Made by a program: the position numbers and the translations under genes. Shown piece by piece: positions 50,031-61,779 of a stretch of 64,000 nt of DNA. The notes under the pieces were generated by a model that was not told the origin of the DNA, did no database searches, and was given only the letters and a program-made list of their open reading frames with translations. Within the stretch, counting starts at the first letter, position 1; the number at the start of each line of letters is the position of its first letter. This DNA comes from Diplosphaera chodatii (Eukaryota; Chlorophyta; Trebouxiophyceae; Prasiolales; Stichococcaceae), in contig JAALGY010000017.1 in assembly GCA_032358165.1 (NCBI GenBank), positions 744,001-808,000 of the forward strand. The letters run 5' to 3'.

Positions 50031-50550
50031 ACCCAGTTTGGTTGACTTGCAGTGACTATTTGCTACCATTAGTTGAGTTCCCTGTAACAAAACCTCACCA
50101 AGGGGAACAGAAACTATTTTCATTCCCCTCCCTTGACCTCACGCACGATCTGAGGGCATTCTCACGACAAGAAGAACTCTTGCAATCGTCTGACACTCAA
50201 TCTATCATTCATTATCGTCACCAATGGGACTGTTTTGAGCTGCGCAATGCATGGCACATCCTGCAGCCCACAGTGGAACCTGCTGAGCATGATCTCGACT
50301 TGTGCATGATCTGAACGGCGCTTGAGCGATCTGCCACGAAGCACATCAGAGGTCAGTAGTCCAATTGAAGTCTCGAGTGTGACAAGCGCGCATGGAAGGG
50401 ACGCCCTATTGTGCCTCTTGACTGGCACACAGGTGGGCCATGGCGTTCGACATCTTGCTGGTGCATGTCACGGTTTGTATCAGCGGCATGAGACCATGAT
50501 CGATGCAGCATCAGACCTGTGTGGGCTTATGTATTGGTGCAGCATTCGGC
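50031..50550. other. Spacer between genes 9 and 10
   Basis: About 520 bp with lower GC at 50080-50230. No family module is visible. The gene 10 frame stays open upstream of its ATG back to about 50503, so an upstream exon could exist. Confidence 0.4.
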
Positions 50551-53500
50551 ATGTCATCCCAGCCGGCGGCTGTGTCCCAGCAGGCCGCAAGCCCCGCTGC
50601 TGTCCCATGCAATGGTGCCGCTTGCAATGGCAGCGACATCAGCAGCAACCGCAGCGGCGAAGTGACCGCCGACGACGACAACAGCAATTGCAGCGGACGA
50701 ACTGTGCCTGTCGAGGCAGCCGAGCCCACCAGCAAGTGTCTGAATCATCCACATGCCACCAACGAGCTGCGCCACGGCTCAGATTTGGAACGAGCGCAGC
50801 CCAGCAATGTAGCACAGGACTGCAGCAGGCCACATGCAGCAGACCAGCCAACAGTGGGCCAAGCAGCTGCCTGGCTTGCTCTTGACCAGGCGCCTGCCGC
50901 TGGCCAGAGCACGCGTGCGCTCCGGTCAGCAGCCAGCCCCACAGCTTTCACAAGCAACGTTGTGATGGTACACGCCAGCGACAGCAGCGGCACTGAGGGC
51001 ACACATGCCAATTCGGGCGGAGGTGAAAGCAGCGCCAGCGACACTTGGCCTGATGCATCGCAGCCCACCAGCAAGCACATCCATCGGCGGGCAGCACCCA
51101 AGTGCATCTGCAGCCCAGCGCCCTGCGAAGCGGGGCCCAGCAACATGAAGCGGTTGCGCAGCGGGCCGCCCACAGCACAGCACACGGCAGCAGGACCAGC
51201 TGCAGCACAGGTGCAAGCAGCCGCGCCAGGCACATGTGCCACAGGCTCTCCTGTGTCTGCCACAGTCACCGCGCTGCACATTCTCAGGATCAAGTCAGCC
51301 GACGCTGGCACGCTGCTCCAGCTGCCAACGGACTTGGCGAAAGTGCCCATGTCGATGCATCTTCACTTCAGCATCGGGCCTCCTGATAAGGTCCGCAGTA
51401 TCAAACATATTGTTGTGCCACCAACTTGCACAACTGCCATATAGTCGCATGTACAGGTCCTGATATGACCTGGCATTGCTGACAACAGCCCAAGCCCTAT
51501 AACGTGTTGCCATCATGCATGCGCCATGCATCAGGCATTCGATGTGACGCCCTGCAGGAGCCCCTGCGCAGCTGTGTGGCAGAGGCGCGCAGGCAGGGCA
51601 CGTGCCGGCTGCTGCAACTTGTGCGTGCCGACTGGCTGCCCATAAGTCGGGAGTTGGCGGCTACCTTGCCGCAGGGGCCGCCCGAGCTGCCGCCTGGCAC
51701 AGGTGCAGGAACAGGATGGCATGCATCTGCGAGGGCATGGTTGCAGGTGTCAGATGATCAGCTAGAGCCGGTGGCGCCTTCAGCGCTGTAGTATGTGCAT
51801 CGTTGTTTATGCATGGTTAGGGGTGATGTTGGCGCGGGGCGCCAGCGGCGTGGTGCACATCTGGCTGGCGGATGGGGCAGTGCCGGCTGCTCGGGACAAT
51901 CTGGCAGCACCTCGGGGGCCGTCGCAGCGTCTGCTGCACCGTGAGGCTGGCACCAGTGCAGCTGCTGTGGGTTGCGCCAATGCCGCTCCTGATAGCAGCA
52001 ACAGCAGCAGCACAGAAGGCAGTGATGCAGACACCGGTCAGAGCAGCGGCAGCGCCGGCAACCTGATGCCTGCAGAGGCAGCACAGACCTCTACAGCCGG
52101 CTGTCACAGGCGCTCTGCCGCAAAGCGGAACCGCAGCCTAGCAGCAGATGAAGCCGGGCCCAGCGGCGTGGGGCAGAAGCGTAGCACTCGGTCCAGATCC
52201 ATGCCAGCTGCTGCGAAGGCCGCCGCTGCACAGCCGCCAGCAGCCGCACAGCAGCCGCGTGGTGCAGCTGCAGCTGGTGTCGCAGCAGCACACATGAAGG
52301 CTGTCGTCGACTTGAGAAATAAAGTGCTCAGGATCAGGGCATTTGTCGTTCATGCGCTGTTCCCAGCTGCAACCACCAAGGAGGAGCTGCCCAGCTGCAT
52401 CAACTTCGCCCTCGGGCCTCCTGGCAAGGTTGGCCAGTTCCCCAGCACCTGATTTCATGCAGGGCACCAGGGCCACGCAATCATGCACACACAAGTACAC
52501 ATGCCTGCCGAGGTATCTGGTATTCTGGTGTCCATGTGGCTGACCCATGCATCTGCAGGTCTTGCCCGGTTCCCTGTCATGAATCCTCATGAATCCTCTC
52601 ACGGAGCAGTTGACGTTGTGCTTGTAGGCTCTGCTGACCACGCATAGGGCACGTTTACAGAGGCGCAAAGCAAGCTGGGAGCGCATGGTATTGCGTCCTG
52701 ACTGGGTGCCCATCAGCAGGGCTCTGGCACCGGCTTTGCCACACAGCCCAGAAGAATTGCCACCTGGCACAGGTGCACGAATATGTACAGTCATGCCACT
52801 ATTGATCTGAAAAGCCATCAGCTAGTGTTGCCATTATGAGCGCTGCTGCGATACACAATGCTTAGCATGCGGCCTGCTAAACAGAGGTGTTCGTGGCGCG
52901 GGGCGAAGGCGACATCGTGCACATTTGGCTGGCGGACGGTGCACCGCCGCGCATGTCAGCAGGCAAGCATGGCGCCGGTCCTGCTGCTGTGCCGTGCAGC
53001 CGTGCTGCCCCTTACGTCAGCAACAGCCACAGCAGCAGCAGCGGTGAAAGCGGTGACACCACTTCAGGCAGCGGTGCAAGCGGCGGCTCTGGCCGAACTG
53101 CGCCTGCAGAGCCAGCGCAACCCGGCACTGTCTGTTTGGACCGGCGCTCGGCTGCTCGGCAAAAAGGTGGTGCAGTGCCAGCCGATGCTGGGCCCAGCAG
53201 TATTGGGCGGAAGCGGAACAAGCCGCCTGCAGCCAACCAGGTGGCAGCTGCACCACGCCCACTGCAGCAGCCGCCACGTTCTGCAGCTGGTCAGCGGCAG
53301 GGTCAAGTGCAAGACATGCCGCCTGTAATGCCACCACTGGCGCTGCCAGCGGCACACTCCCACCCACACATCCCTGCAGGGTGGGTCATGCGAGCAGAGC
53401 GCATCACAAGATGCCTCTGCCTTTCACACTGCTGGCTGGCACATATGCTACTGTGACTGCCTGCCTGTGCATCATGAACTGGCTACATGGTTTGTCTCTT

Positions 53501-54219
53501 GCATCATGGTGCACATGCATTTGTAACCTGCGAACAGGCGCCAGGAGCCGCACCGCAGCCATGCCCGTGGGGTGCGGCGCCTGCATGAGCTGGCCGCTTC
53601 AGCTCCCCTGCAGCATCGGCAGCAGGAAGGAGGTGAAGATGCCGCCGTGCCACCCCTGCAGCAGCGTCCAGCACAGCAGGGCACTGCTGCCGCGGGGCAG
53701 ATAGGTGACACGGGTGGGGTTCCCGCAGCCCCCGTGAACGGTGGGCACTGCTTGCGTGTGTTGTGGAGGGTTCAACTATGCAGTTCAAGGACTACTGCGA
53801 GTGTGTTGTCGATGACAGGACAGGGGATGCTGACGTCTGACAAGCTGAGTACCCTTTGCAGGTGGGCTGCAAGAGCATGCACAACGTCCATACGTACAGG
53901 TGGGAACACACACATTGCAGCCGAGTATGTGCACCACCTGCGCACTGTGAATAATCAAAGATCTTCATGGTGCTGTGTGCACAGCTGCTTATCAGACTTC
54001 AGGACCATTAGCCTCTCTACCAACACCTTGCAGGCGCTCTGGATGCCGGCCATGCGGAGCCATGCGGACTTCCTGCAGCACCTGCTGCAGGATGCCACCA
54101 GGGACACTACCAGTGGGGACTGCTCCGATCTGGCTGGCCTTGCTGCCGTGATTGGCAGCAACCTGACTCAGATGGCGATGCTCAGCGGTGCTGCCACGGG
54201 CCGGCGGGATGTGCAGTAG
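50551..54219 (+). CDS. Gene 10: triple S-module protein with module-D end (about 874 aa)
   Basis: Function unknown; plus-strand counterpart of gene 7. Exons: 50551-51390, 51558-51702, 51821-52428, 52628-52772, 52885-53380, 53538-53704, 53862-53899 (38-nt micro-exon), 54034-54219. They total 2625 nt, open in frame. The first exon is a Ser/Ala linker ending in the opening half of an S module (HLHFSIGPPDK). Two 145-nt exons supply the middle part (DWLPISRELAATLP..PPELPPGTG; DWVPISRALAPALP..PEELPPGTG), each followed by VVHIWLAD or IVHIWLAD. The exon 53380 boundary (CCTGCAGG before GTGGGT) and phase 2 match genes 7 and 11. The last exon is module D (ADFLQHLLQD...GLAAVIGSNL). Basic clusters (GRKRNK, GQKRS) suggest nuclear location. 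The ATG at 50551 is the first in frame. Confidence 0.74.
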
Positions 54220-55045
54220 CGCCCAGCGTGCTGATGTGCCAAAGCTCCAGGCTGATGCGGGAGACAGCACAGACCTTTGATCGTTGGGGCCATGATCCAA
54301 GCTCTCCAGTGTCGAGCTTCTCGCCATGGTGTGGCTCGTTGTCTAACGGTTTGAAGTGCACGCCCACAGCAGAACATGATCACGTGTTCTGCACAGCAGT
54401 GTCTGGTATGCCTACGTCGCCGATAGCCAGGTTGCCGCCGTGCACAGTCTGTAGATGTTGGTTGGGGATGGTGCGTGTGGTCTGTATCAGTTTGTGCAAG
54501 TCTGGCGCAGCTGTAGGTTGCCTGACAGTGCCGATCAACTGCCATTCACAGGCTGGATGGGTGTTTATAATAGAGATAAAACGCGAATTAACGCGTTCTC
54601 GATGTCTTCACCATGTATGCCGTACCATCTCATACCAACAGGTTGTCTGGTGGCGCCAGATTTTGGTTGACGCTGCTAATGTTCATGAAAGCTTTGGTGT
54701 GGTGTCACACATAGGTCGACTTTACAGCCTCAACTAACACGGGCATGCATTGGACTCATTTGACTTCTGCAACACTAAATCTTCTATATATGTTGCAGAT
54801 CTACAAATCAGTTGGCACCAACAGTCCACTGCGGACACCACCTCTCCCTCATGATTCATGACAACATGCACCGCAGAGATGCACCTCCACACTGTAGCCT
54901 ATAGCTAGTAGAGGTCACAGACATCAGCACCATTCCATGGCCCCATCCCACTGAGGGCCGCCACGCCAGTGCTGATCATAGTACCACGAAACGACTGCAG
55001 CGGTCATGTGCAGCGAAAATCATCACCTGCAGAATGAGTTATCTC
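54220..55045. other. Convergent spacer between genes 10 and 11
   Basis: About 825 bp, with AT-rich parts near 54560-54600 and 54780-54810. I see no exon, repeat or RNA gene that I can support. Confidence 0.45.
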
Positions 55046-58000
55046 CTATTGGTAGCGTAGCATGATGCCAGTGTTGCGGGCAAGTTTACTGGCATTGCCT
55101 GCGCCAGTTGCACCAGCCGTGCCCACTGCAACTAGGCAGCAAACCACGACACACGACAATGGATGCATATGACAGCAGCACCTGTCTGTGATGGTGCCGC
55201 TGCTGCAGCCAGCCATGGCCTTGGCAGACATATCGACCGCCTGCCATGCATGCAGCATGAGGTCGACAGGCGCCGGCTGCCAGCCAGGCCGCAATTGCTG
55301 GCTGGCAGATGCAGCGAGTGACACCATGGAAGCCAGCTTCGCTTGGAATTGCTGCGTGTCAAACACCCATGGGTCAGTGAACCAATGCGTTGGCGCAGTG
55401 CCCGCTGCTGCTTGCTGAAACATGATGCTGGAACATCATCCAGCAATCTACATATTGAACTCGGTCTCACCTGATCAGCATCATCTTGGTGCCCACCTGC
55501 AGATGTGGCACAGAGGAGCGTGGTTGTGTTTGCAGGGAACCCGGTCTTGAGACCCGCTTTGATTGATTGCCATATGACAAACGTCTCATTGCTGGCATAC
55601 AGTGGCAAACAGAGTGGAGTATGGTCGGGTACCCACCTGCAGGGGGCAGCAGCGCCAGCTCGGTGGGCTGCGCAGGCTGCTGCCCCGGCGCTGCGCCGCC
55701 CGCGGCCGCTGGCATGGACCCCTCGAACCCTGGCTCCTGCTCTTCCTGCTGCTCCTTTTCTTGCCGCCTGCAGAACTGGCAGAGCAGTCGCCCGATGGTG
55801 CGGGACGGTCGCAAATTGCACTACTGCAGACTGCAGTGCGGGTGGTGACATTTGCACAGACACACGGCGCCCCAGTGCTAGGCAACAGGCTCACAGGGCG
55901 GCATCAGTTGTGCAGCCCACCCTGCAGGACTGTGTTGGTGAGGTTGAGCTGGTGCCGGCGACGATTGCCGCACGCCCTGGTGCAGGGTCGGAGCACGTGG
56001 TGCATGCCGCTGGCCGAGCAATGGGGCGGCTGCTTCCGGCGTCTGCTGTGCCGCTGACGGCCTGCTGCGCTTCCAGCCCACACTGCTGGGCCTGGCTGCG
56101 CCTGATGGCTGGCTGCGCTTGCGTTTGGGGATGGGCCGCTTGTCACGAGTAACAGTGTCTTGCTGGCCTGAGGCCGAACCTCCGCAACCACCAGCTGCTG
56201 CGCTGTCTGCCAGCCAGATGTGCAGCACGCCATCTGCCGTGCCCAGCTCAAGCTGCAGCTCTGGAATGAGGAAGAACCAGTGGAAAGTCAGCCGTCGGCC
56301 CCGCTGATGACGCAGATGTGTGTTTGGCTGTACTATATATATACTGTATGCCTTCTTCGACCACGATGATCATACATATGGTAACACAGAGGCACCTGTC
56401 CCTGGGGGCAGCTCGTCAGGCTGCTGTGGCAGGTCGGCCGCGAGAATTCTGCTCACAGGCGCCCACTTGGAGCGTGCCACCGTCAGCTGCCGGTTCTTGA
56501 CCTGCCTGCGCGCTTCCACTGTATGCAAGCGTAGTGGCTCCTGCACCATAGGCACACTATTTACAATATTTTGTGGCAGTGCGAAAAGCTTGGCGATGTC
56601 TGTGCTGGCTTGACACAAATGAAGATGAGGTTTGGGGTGCTTGGAAGCACATGGTGCCTGTAAACTGCAATGGCATACCAAGGGTAGTAAGGCGGTCCGA
56701 GGCCCAACCTTGCCGGGGGGTCCAACGACGAAGTTGATGGCGATTGGGTTGGGAGGCTGCGCTGGGTCTGTTGTGGTGGGGAATAGCGCATGGAAGACTG
56801 CTGCCCTTATTCTGAGCATCCTGCTTGGGTCAACTATTGCGGACATGCCTGCAGCTGCACGAGGGGCCCTGGCTTTGTGTGTCATTCTGGCTGGTAGTGG
56901 CTGTGCAGCATCGTCCTCCGCTGGGCTGTGGTTGCGGTTGGCCGAAGGACGTGGGTCAGGTGAAATCGCAGCCGGCTGCGCAGGCACAAGGTCGGGGCCT
57001 CCGCTGCTCTCGTCGCTGCTGATGTCCTCGCTGGCAGTGCTGCTGCTGTTCCTGCTGTCAGAAGCAGCACGGCTGCGGGGCGGTACACCGTGACTGGCGC
57101 CATTGTTGTCCTCGAGGAGGCGCTGCTTGATAGCCTCAGCCGCTGCTGACCTGCTGGCAGTGGCCAAACCGCCTGGCCGCACCGCCTTGTGCGCAAGCCA
57201 TGCGTGCAGGGTGCTGTTCTCAGCGCCCAGTGCCAGCTGCACCTCTGAGCAAGCATCAACAACATATCAAGAGCATCCATCAATCGTTCTTTAGCATCAG
57301 TTGGGTGTCTGTCGTCCGCTGTCCAGGCACGCACATGGTGTCAGGTCCTGGCCTGCAGGCCCCAGTGCACCTGTGCCGCATGGCAGCTCATCAGGGCGCT
57401 GCGGTAGATCTGCCGCCAGATCTCTGCTGATGGGCGCCCAGCCGGCACGCAGCAGCATCATCTGCCGACTGTTCTTGTGCCTGGTTGCTTCTGCTGAGTA
57501 GATCCGCAGCGGTGCCTGCAAGTGGGCTCCTACTGTTGATGCTGAATACAGGTGTACCACTTCCTGCCAATGGGTGGAGAGCGACGTCAGCAGTTTGAGC
57601 AGACAATGGTCACATCAGCGACACAGCGCACTGCACAGCAATGCTAACAGGCTGACAAAAACGCATACTGCAGGGCGATGTTTTCAGAGGGGAGTACTTT
57701 GCCAGGGGGTCCAATGACGAAGTTGAGGGTGGCACGACTCGGCAGCTGTTCCACCGTGGTTGCGGCTGGAAAGAGTGCTTTGATGGTGGCTGACCTCAGG
57801 AATATCACTCTCAGTGAGTTGACGGTGGCCGACAGGCCTGCGGCTGCAGCTGTGCCACATGGTTGCAGCGCAGCTGCTGGCAACTGCGCAGCAGCCGGAC
57901 CCACAGGCCCACGCTCTGCTGCAGGCGGCGTGCTTTGCTTCTGCTCCATGCTGCTAGGCCCGGCCTCTTCCCACATTGGGCTGCGGTCCAGCGTGGCGCC

Positions 58001-58339
58001 ATGGGACTGATCAGCACAATCAGTGGTCGGCTGTGCTGCCTGTATAGCTGGAGGTTGGCGGCCGCCGCCGCTGCTGTCGCCACCGGCCCCATCGCTGCCA
58101 CTGCCAGCGTCGCCGTACTCAGTGCGGCCACTGCTGCTGCCGGGCGCTACAGGATTACGCGGCTCTGCATCCGGAGCAGCGGCAGGTTGTGGCGCTGCCG
58201 TCACAGGCACTGCTGCTGCTGGCTGCTCTGCTGCAGGCGACCTGCTGCTGCCATTGTGCATCTGGCCAGTGGGCCCTGCTTCGAGCGATGCTGAGCCAGG
58301 GTTCTCAACCTTGGCGGCGGGCTGTGCTTCGAAACACAT
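55046..58339 (-). CDS. Gene 11: S-module protein with module-D-like end (about 777 aa or more)
   Basis: Function unknown. Exons (minus): 58339-57698, 57515-57371 (145 nt), 57244-56709, 56540-56396 (145 nt), 56260-55921, 55767-55637, 55496-55471 (26-nt micro-exon), 55414-55046. They total 2334 nt, open in frame. Two S modules are complete: LFPAATTVEQLPSR...GPPGK, WAPISRDLAADLPQRPDELP, then LHAWLAH; and LFPTTTDPAQPP...GPPGK, WAPVSRILAADLPQQPDELP, then VLHIWLAD. The micro-exon reads GGHQDDADQ. The last exon begins QAAAGTAPTHWF and resembles module D only weakly. Upstream, 58768-58340 in another frame has a stretch (VDRGVWLTLAKP) matching gene 7 near 40910, so the real start is probably further 5', reached through an intron I could not place or a frameshift. 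Confidence 0.65.
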
Positions 58340-58768
58340 GCGGTGGGCAGTGCTGCTTCGGCAGGCGCTGCCTGATCAATGTCGTTGCACTCGCCGCCAC
58401 CTCTGCTGGACATGGCGTCGTTTCTGCCGCCACCGCCGCCGCTGCGGCTGCTGTCTCCAGCGGCACGGTTGCACGGCGGATCAGCAGGAATGGCGGCCGG
58501 CTGACGAGGGCGCAGCAAACCATGGTCAATTGCATGTGCTGTATCATGTGCCAGCTGCACTCCTTCCGCGCCGTCCGCAGGGCCAGGCGTGGCCTGCACT
58601 GCTGCCACGTCTTGCTGTGGACCATGCGAGTCATCAGCATCAGTGGGGCATGCATGGGCTGCAGTTTCGCTGCCACCCCTGTCGCATGGCGGGGAGGGCT
58701 TTGCTAGTGTCAACCAGACACCTCTATCCACAGCACACCCATCATGGGCACCAGAGAAGCCTGCATCC
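58340..58768 (-). CDS. Probable 5' exon of gene 11
   Basis: Open minus-strand frame beginning after AGGATGCAG. It reads GAHDG...VDRGVWLTLAKP and later QQDVAAVQ, aligning with the gene 7 segment EHDG...MDSSVWLTLADP. It is in a different frame from the 58339 ATG, so splicing or a frameshift must connect them. Confidence 0.4.
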
Positions 58769-59677
58769 TACTCAATAACGAGAACCGAAAGCTGCTACCA
58801 AGATGTCACCTAGAACAGTGATGGAAACCCTCATCACTTGCTGCATCGTGGTCGACCTGCTGCACTGTCTTTCGCTCCTACATGGCGTACAGATAGGGGA
58901 CACTGTGCTGCCTGCTGTCTGTCAGATCTACGACGAATCAGACCCGCGCTGTGAGGAACAGTGATCCGAAAGGTTCTGACAAGGTTGAAGTGCTTAACGG
59001 CGGAATATCTTGACAGTGGCATGGGAAGTGAGACACATGACGACATGAAGACCAGCAGTGACTTGGGTCTTCACATTCGCTGGACTGCAAAAGTGGATCA
59101 ACGCTCCATGCCAGCAGTCTCAGGTCGAGCAAACAATGCTCGCGCGAGCATTGCGCTGTGTTCGCGGTGCGTGGGTTCCCTTCATGCATCATGACAGGTT
59201 GTTGTCATCATAGATTGAGAAGTGAGCGAACAGTCTTGCAGACAGCCTGCATACATACAGCCCTATGATAACCACAGCCATGCGGCCGTTTGACGGTATG
59301 CCCTGCAACTGACAACCACGCACCACTTTGTCCAACGCAGACACAACACATATATACAGACTCGATTCTTACATCCTATTGAAATCAGCATCTTGCACAT
59401 CTCAGGGCAGTGTCGTCATCGAAGAAACTACCCTTTGTATCACCACTGGTCAGCCTGGAGCATCCCAGCACATGTACCGTGAAACTGCAAGCAGCCCAGC
59501 AATGGTTCCACCTGTTAGAGGGCACCGCGACCGTCACTCACTCCTGTGGCACTGCGCAGAAAGGCTTTATCTGGGAAGTGTACCATTGGCATCGACGTGG
59601 TATCAGTGCTCAGAAGTGAATTGCGCTCTGGCAACAACACACGTCTGGCATGCCTGAGATCTGCAGAGGCGCACCTC
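58769..59677. other. Spacer between genes 11 and 12
   Basis: About 900 bp. Some short palindromic text (CTCGCGCGAG near 59140) and an AT-rich stretch at 59340-59400. No family exon and no RNA gene recognised. Confidence 0.4.
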
Positions 59678-61048
59678 TTAAGCTCCGGCATTGCGGAGTT
59701 CCGCCATCTGCCCCATGGTATGGCTCATCATGGCCGCCAAATCAGCACATTGCTTGTTCGCCTCGCCGGGGGCAGCGCCTGCCAGCATGCGCTGCAGGGC
59801 TTTCTCGTGGGCCTCCATGGCCGCCAGCCAGTCCGCCTGACAGCCAAAAGCCGAAATTATACTGCGTACACCCAGCTGTGCACACATGAACTTGCACCCT
59901 GCATCTGGGGCCTCTCATTGCGCTCCCATTCTGCCAAACCATTGCACAAGCGAGCTGGCAGCGGCCATGCCCAACACAGATGGTCTCACTGACATCACCT
60001 GCTGTGGTGGAGGCTCTATGTTCTCAAGAACGTCGTCTGCAATGGCATGACATTTACTTTAGGCTCGTTCCATGACCCTGCCGATACTTGCATGATCTGA
60101 TGTCACGAGTCTGCCGATAAGAGACTGCACACCAGCACAAGGATAGCCCTTACCGTTGGGTGGGGCTGCTGCCGGTTCTGCGTTGCCATTCCGCCCTGCA
60201 GCCGGAGCACGCCGCTGTGCTGGAGGCTGCTCGGCAGCAGCATGCGCCTGTGATGGCGCGGCGGCTGCTGAAGCAGCTGCGTTACCGGCCCTGCGGGGTG
60301 CGGCAGCAGCAGCAGCGGCATTGTCCTGTGCTGCGTTGCCGCGGCGCGGTCTGTCTCGGCCAGCTTCCGCGCCATGCGCTGACCGCTGCTGGCCGTTGGT
60401 CCGGTGCTGACCGCCGCTGCTGCGACCACCGTGCATCCAGCCATGGCTGGCGTGCAGGTCGGCCTCCTGGCGCATTGCAGCTGTGACTTCATTTGAGCTG
60501 AGCAGCCGTAAGCTGAGGGCGAGGGTGTCACGCGTGCTGTGCCGTGACCGCTTGACCTTGATGATGCTTGTGGGATCTGGCTGCTCGCTTGCCGTTGTTT
60601 GCAGGTAGTCGATCAAGTCGATCTGAACACGCTTCGCCAACTCCAAACCTCTGTCATTGCCTACAGGCTTTTGGCCTGTCCAGCCACCGCTGGGCGTGTA
60701 GCAGTTTATGACCGCGACGTCCTCACCGCCATGCAGCTCACGCATCAGACGTATGGGCACCTTGGTCCTTAAGTTGCTGTTCCAGCGCAGGTAGGCAGTA
60801 GCCGCATCCGCTGCACAAGCTGCAGGAGCAGGGCCGTCAGTGCCCGCAGGCTGCTCTGCTGGCTGCGGCCGGTGCGCAGCCGGCTCATTAGCTCCGCCAG
60901 TGCCACCATGACTTGTGTTGCTTGCTGTCGCCGGGCTGCGGATGACCCCCTGCTGCTCAGGAGACGTGCCTGCTGCCGCTGCTGTCCCCGCTGTGCCGGT
61001 CTGCTGAGCAGCTAGCGCTTCAGGGCGCACATGCAATGATGGCAGCAT
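59678..61048 (-). CDS. Gene 12: compact P-module protein with module D (about 356 aa)
   Basis: Function unknown. Exons (minus): 61048-60154, 60015-59999 (17-nt micro-exon), 59836-59678. They total 1071 nt, open in frame. Module P is diverged but recognisable: VPIRLMRELHGGEDVAVINC, a GGW stretch, LELAKRV, EQPDPTSIIKVKR, LSLRLLSS. An Arg/Ala-rich linker follows. The last exon is module D (WLAAMEAHEKALQRMLAG...MGQMAEL) ending TAA. This is the smallest full family layout in the window: one module, one micro-exon, module D. The ATG follows a possible acceptor (CGGCAG), so additional 5' exons are possible; see 61288-61728. Confidence 0.65.
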
Positions 61049-61287
61049 CTGCCGATCGCCCAGCTGTGCCTCATTGCGTAGGCACTACGCTGCCAACATC
61101 GACCGGGCACCTGCACACATACATCTAGGTGCTGGGATACAGATGACATGCTTCAGACCACAGAGGCATTGCACATGTCTGCACATGCGGATGCAGCGGA
61201 CCAGAATGAAGCCGCTTGACTGTGACCAAGAAGGTTCACAATGCACAAAGGAAGCAAAAAGCGAAAACATGGTTCGGCTGTATGTCA

Positions 61288-61728
61288 TTATGGGCTGGCG
61301 TCCTCAACGTCCAGACACACCTGCTGTTGCCTGCCGCCGAGGCGCCCAGCAAAGTGGCTGCGGCCGAGTCTGCCCCGTCCACAGCCTCGGGCCAAGCCTC
61401 GGCCCCTGCCGCGAGTCCCCTGCAAGCGAGTGGGCCAAGCAACCTCGACATATGGCTCCGTGGGCCAGGCGTTTGCGCTGGTGCTCGTGCTGGGGTGCTC
61501 AAGGGTTGTCGGCAGGCCGCCCATGCAGCACGTTGCGCACGCGCTGCCAAGTGCTGCTTTAGGAAGTGTTGCTACCTGCTGTGCATGCAGCGTGGGGTGG
61601 CCACCAGAGCGTGGCGCAGGTGGAGGTGCGCAGCCAGCTTGTGCGCCTGGTGGCAGAGGCACGGAGGCTGGCGCTGGCACATCATCGTGCATGGGGCGTG
61701 GAGCATTGGGCTGCGCATTCTGGTCCAT
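61288..61728 (-). CDS. Possible upstream exons of gene 12
   Basis: Minus-strand open frame starting MDQNAQPNAP, Pro/Ala-rich and similar in composition to family N-terminal exons. It could splice at a GTAGCAAC donor near 61578. No homologous module is present, so this is compositional evidence only. Confidence 0.3.
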   Translation of the reverse strand: MDQNAQPNAPRPMHDDVPAPASVPLPPGAQAGCAPPPAPRSGGHPTLHAQQVATLPKAALGSACATCCMGGLPTTLEHPSTSTSANAWPTEPYVEVAWPTRLQGTRGRGRGLARGCGRGRLGRSHFAGRLGGRQQQVCLDVEDASP

Positions 61729-61779
61729 GATGCTGCAACCACCCTGCTTCTGAAGTCAATACGAAACTGTGCCAGGTCC

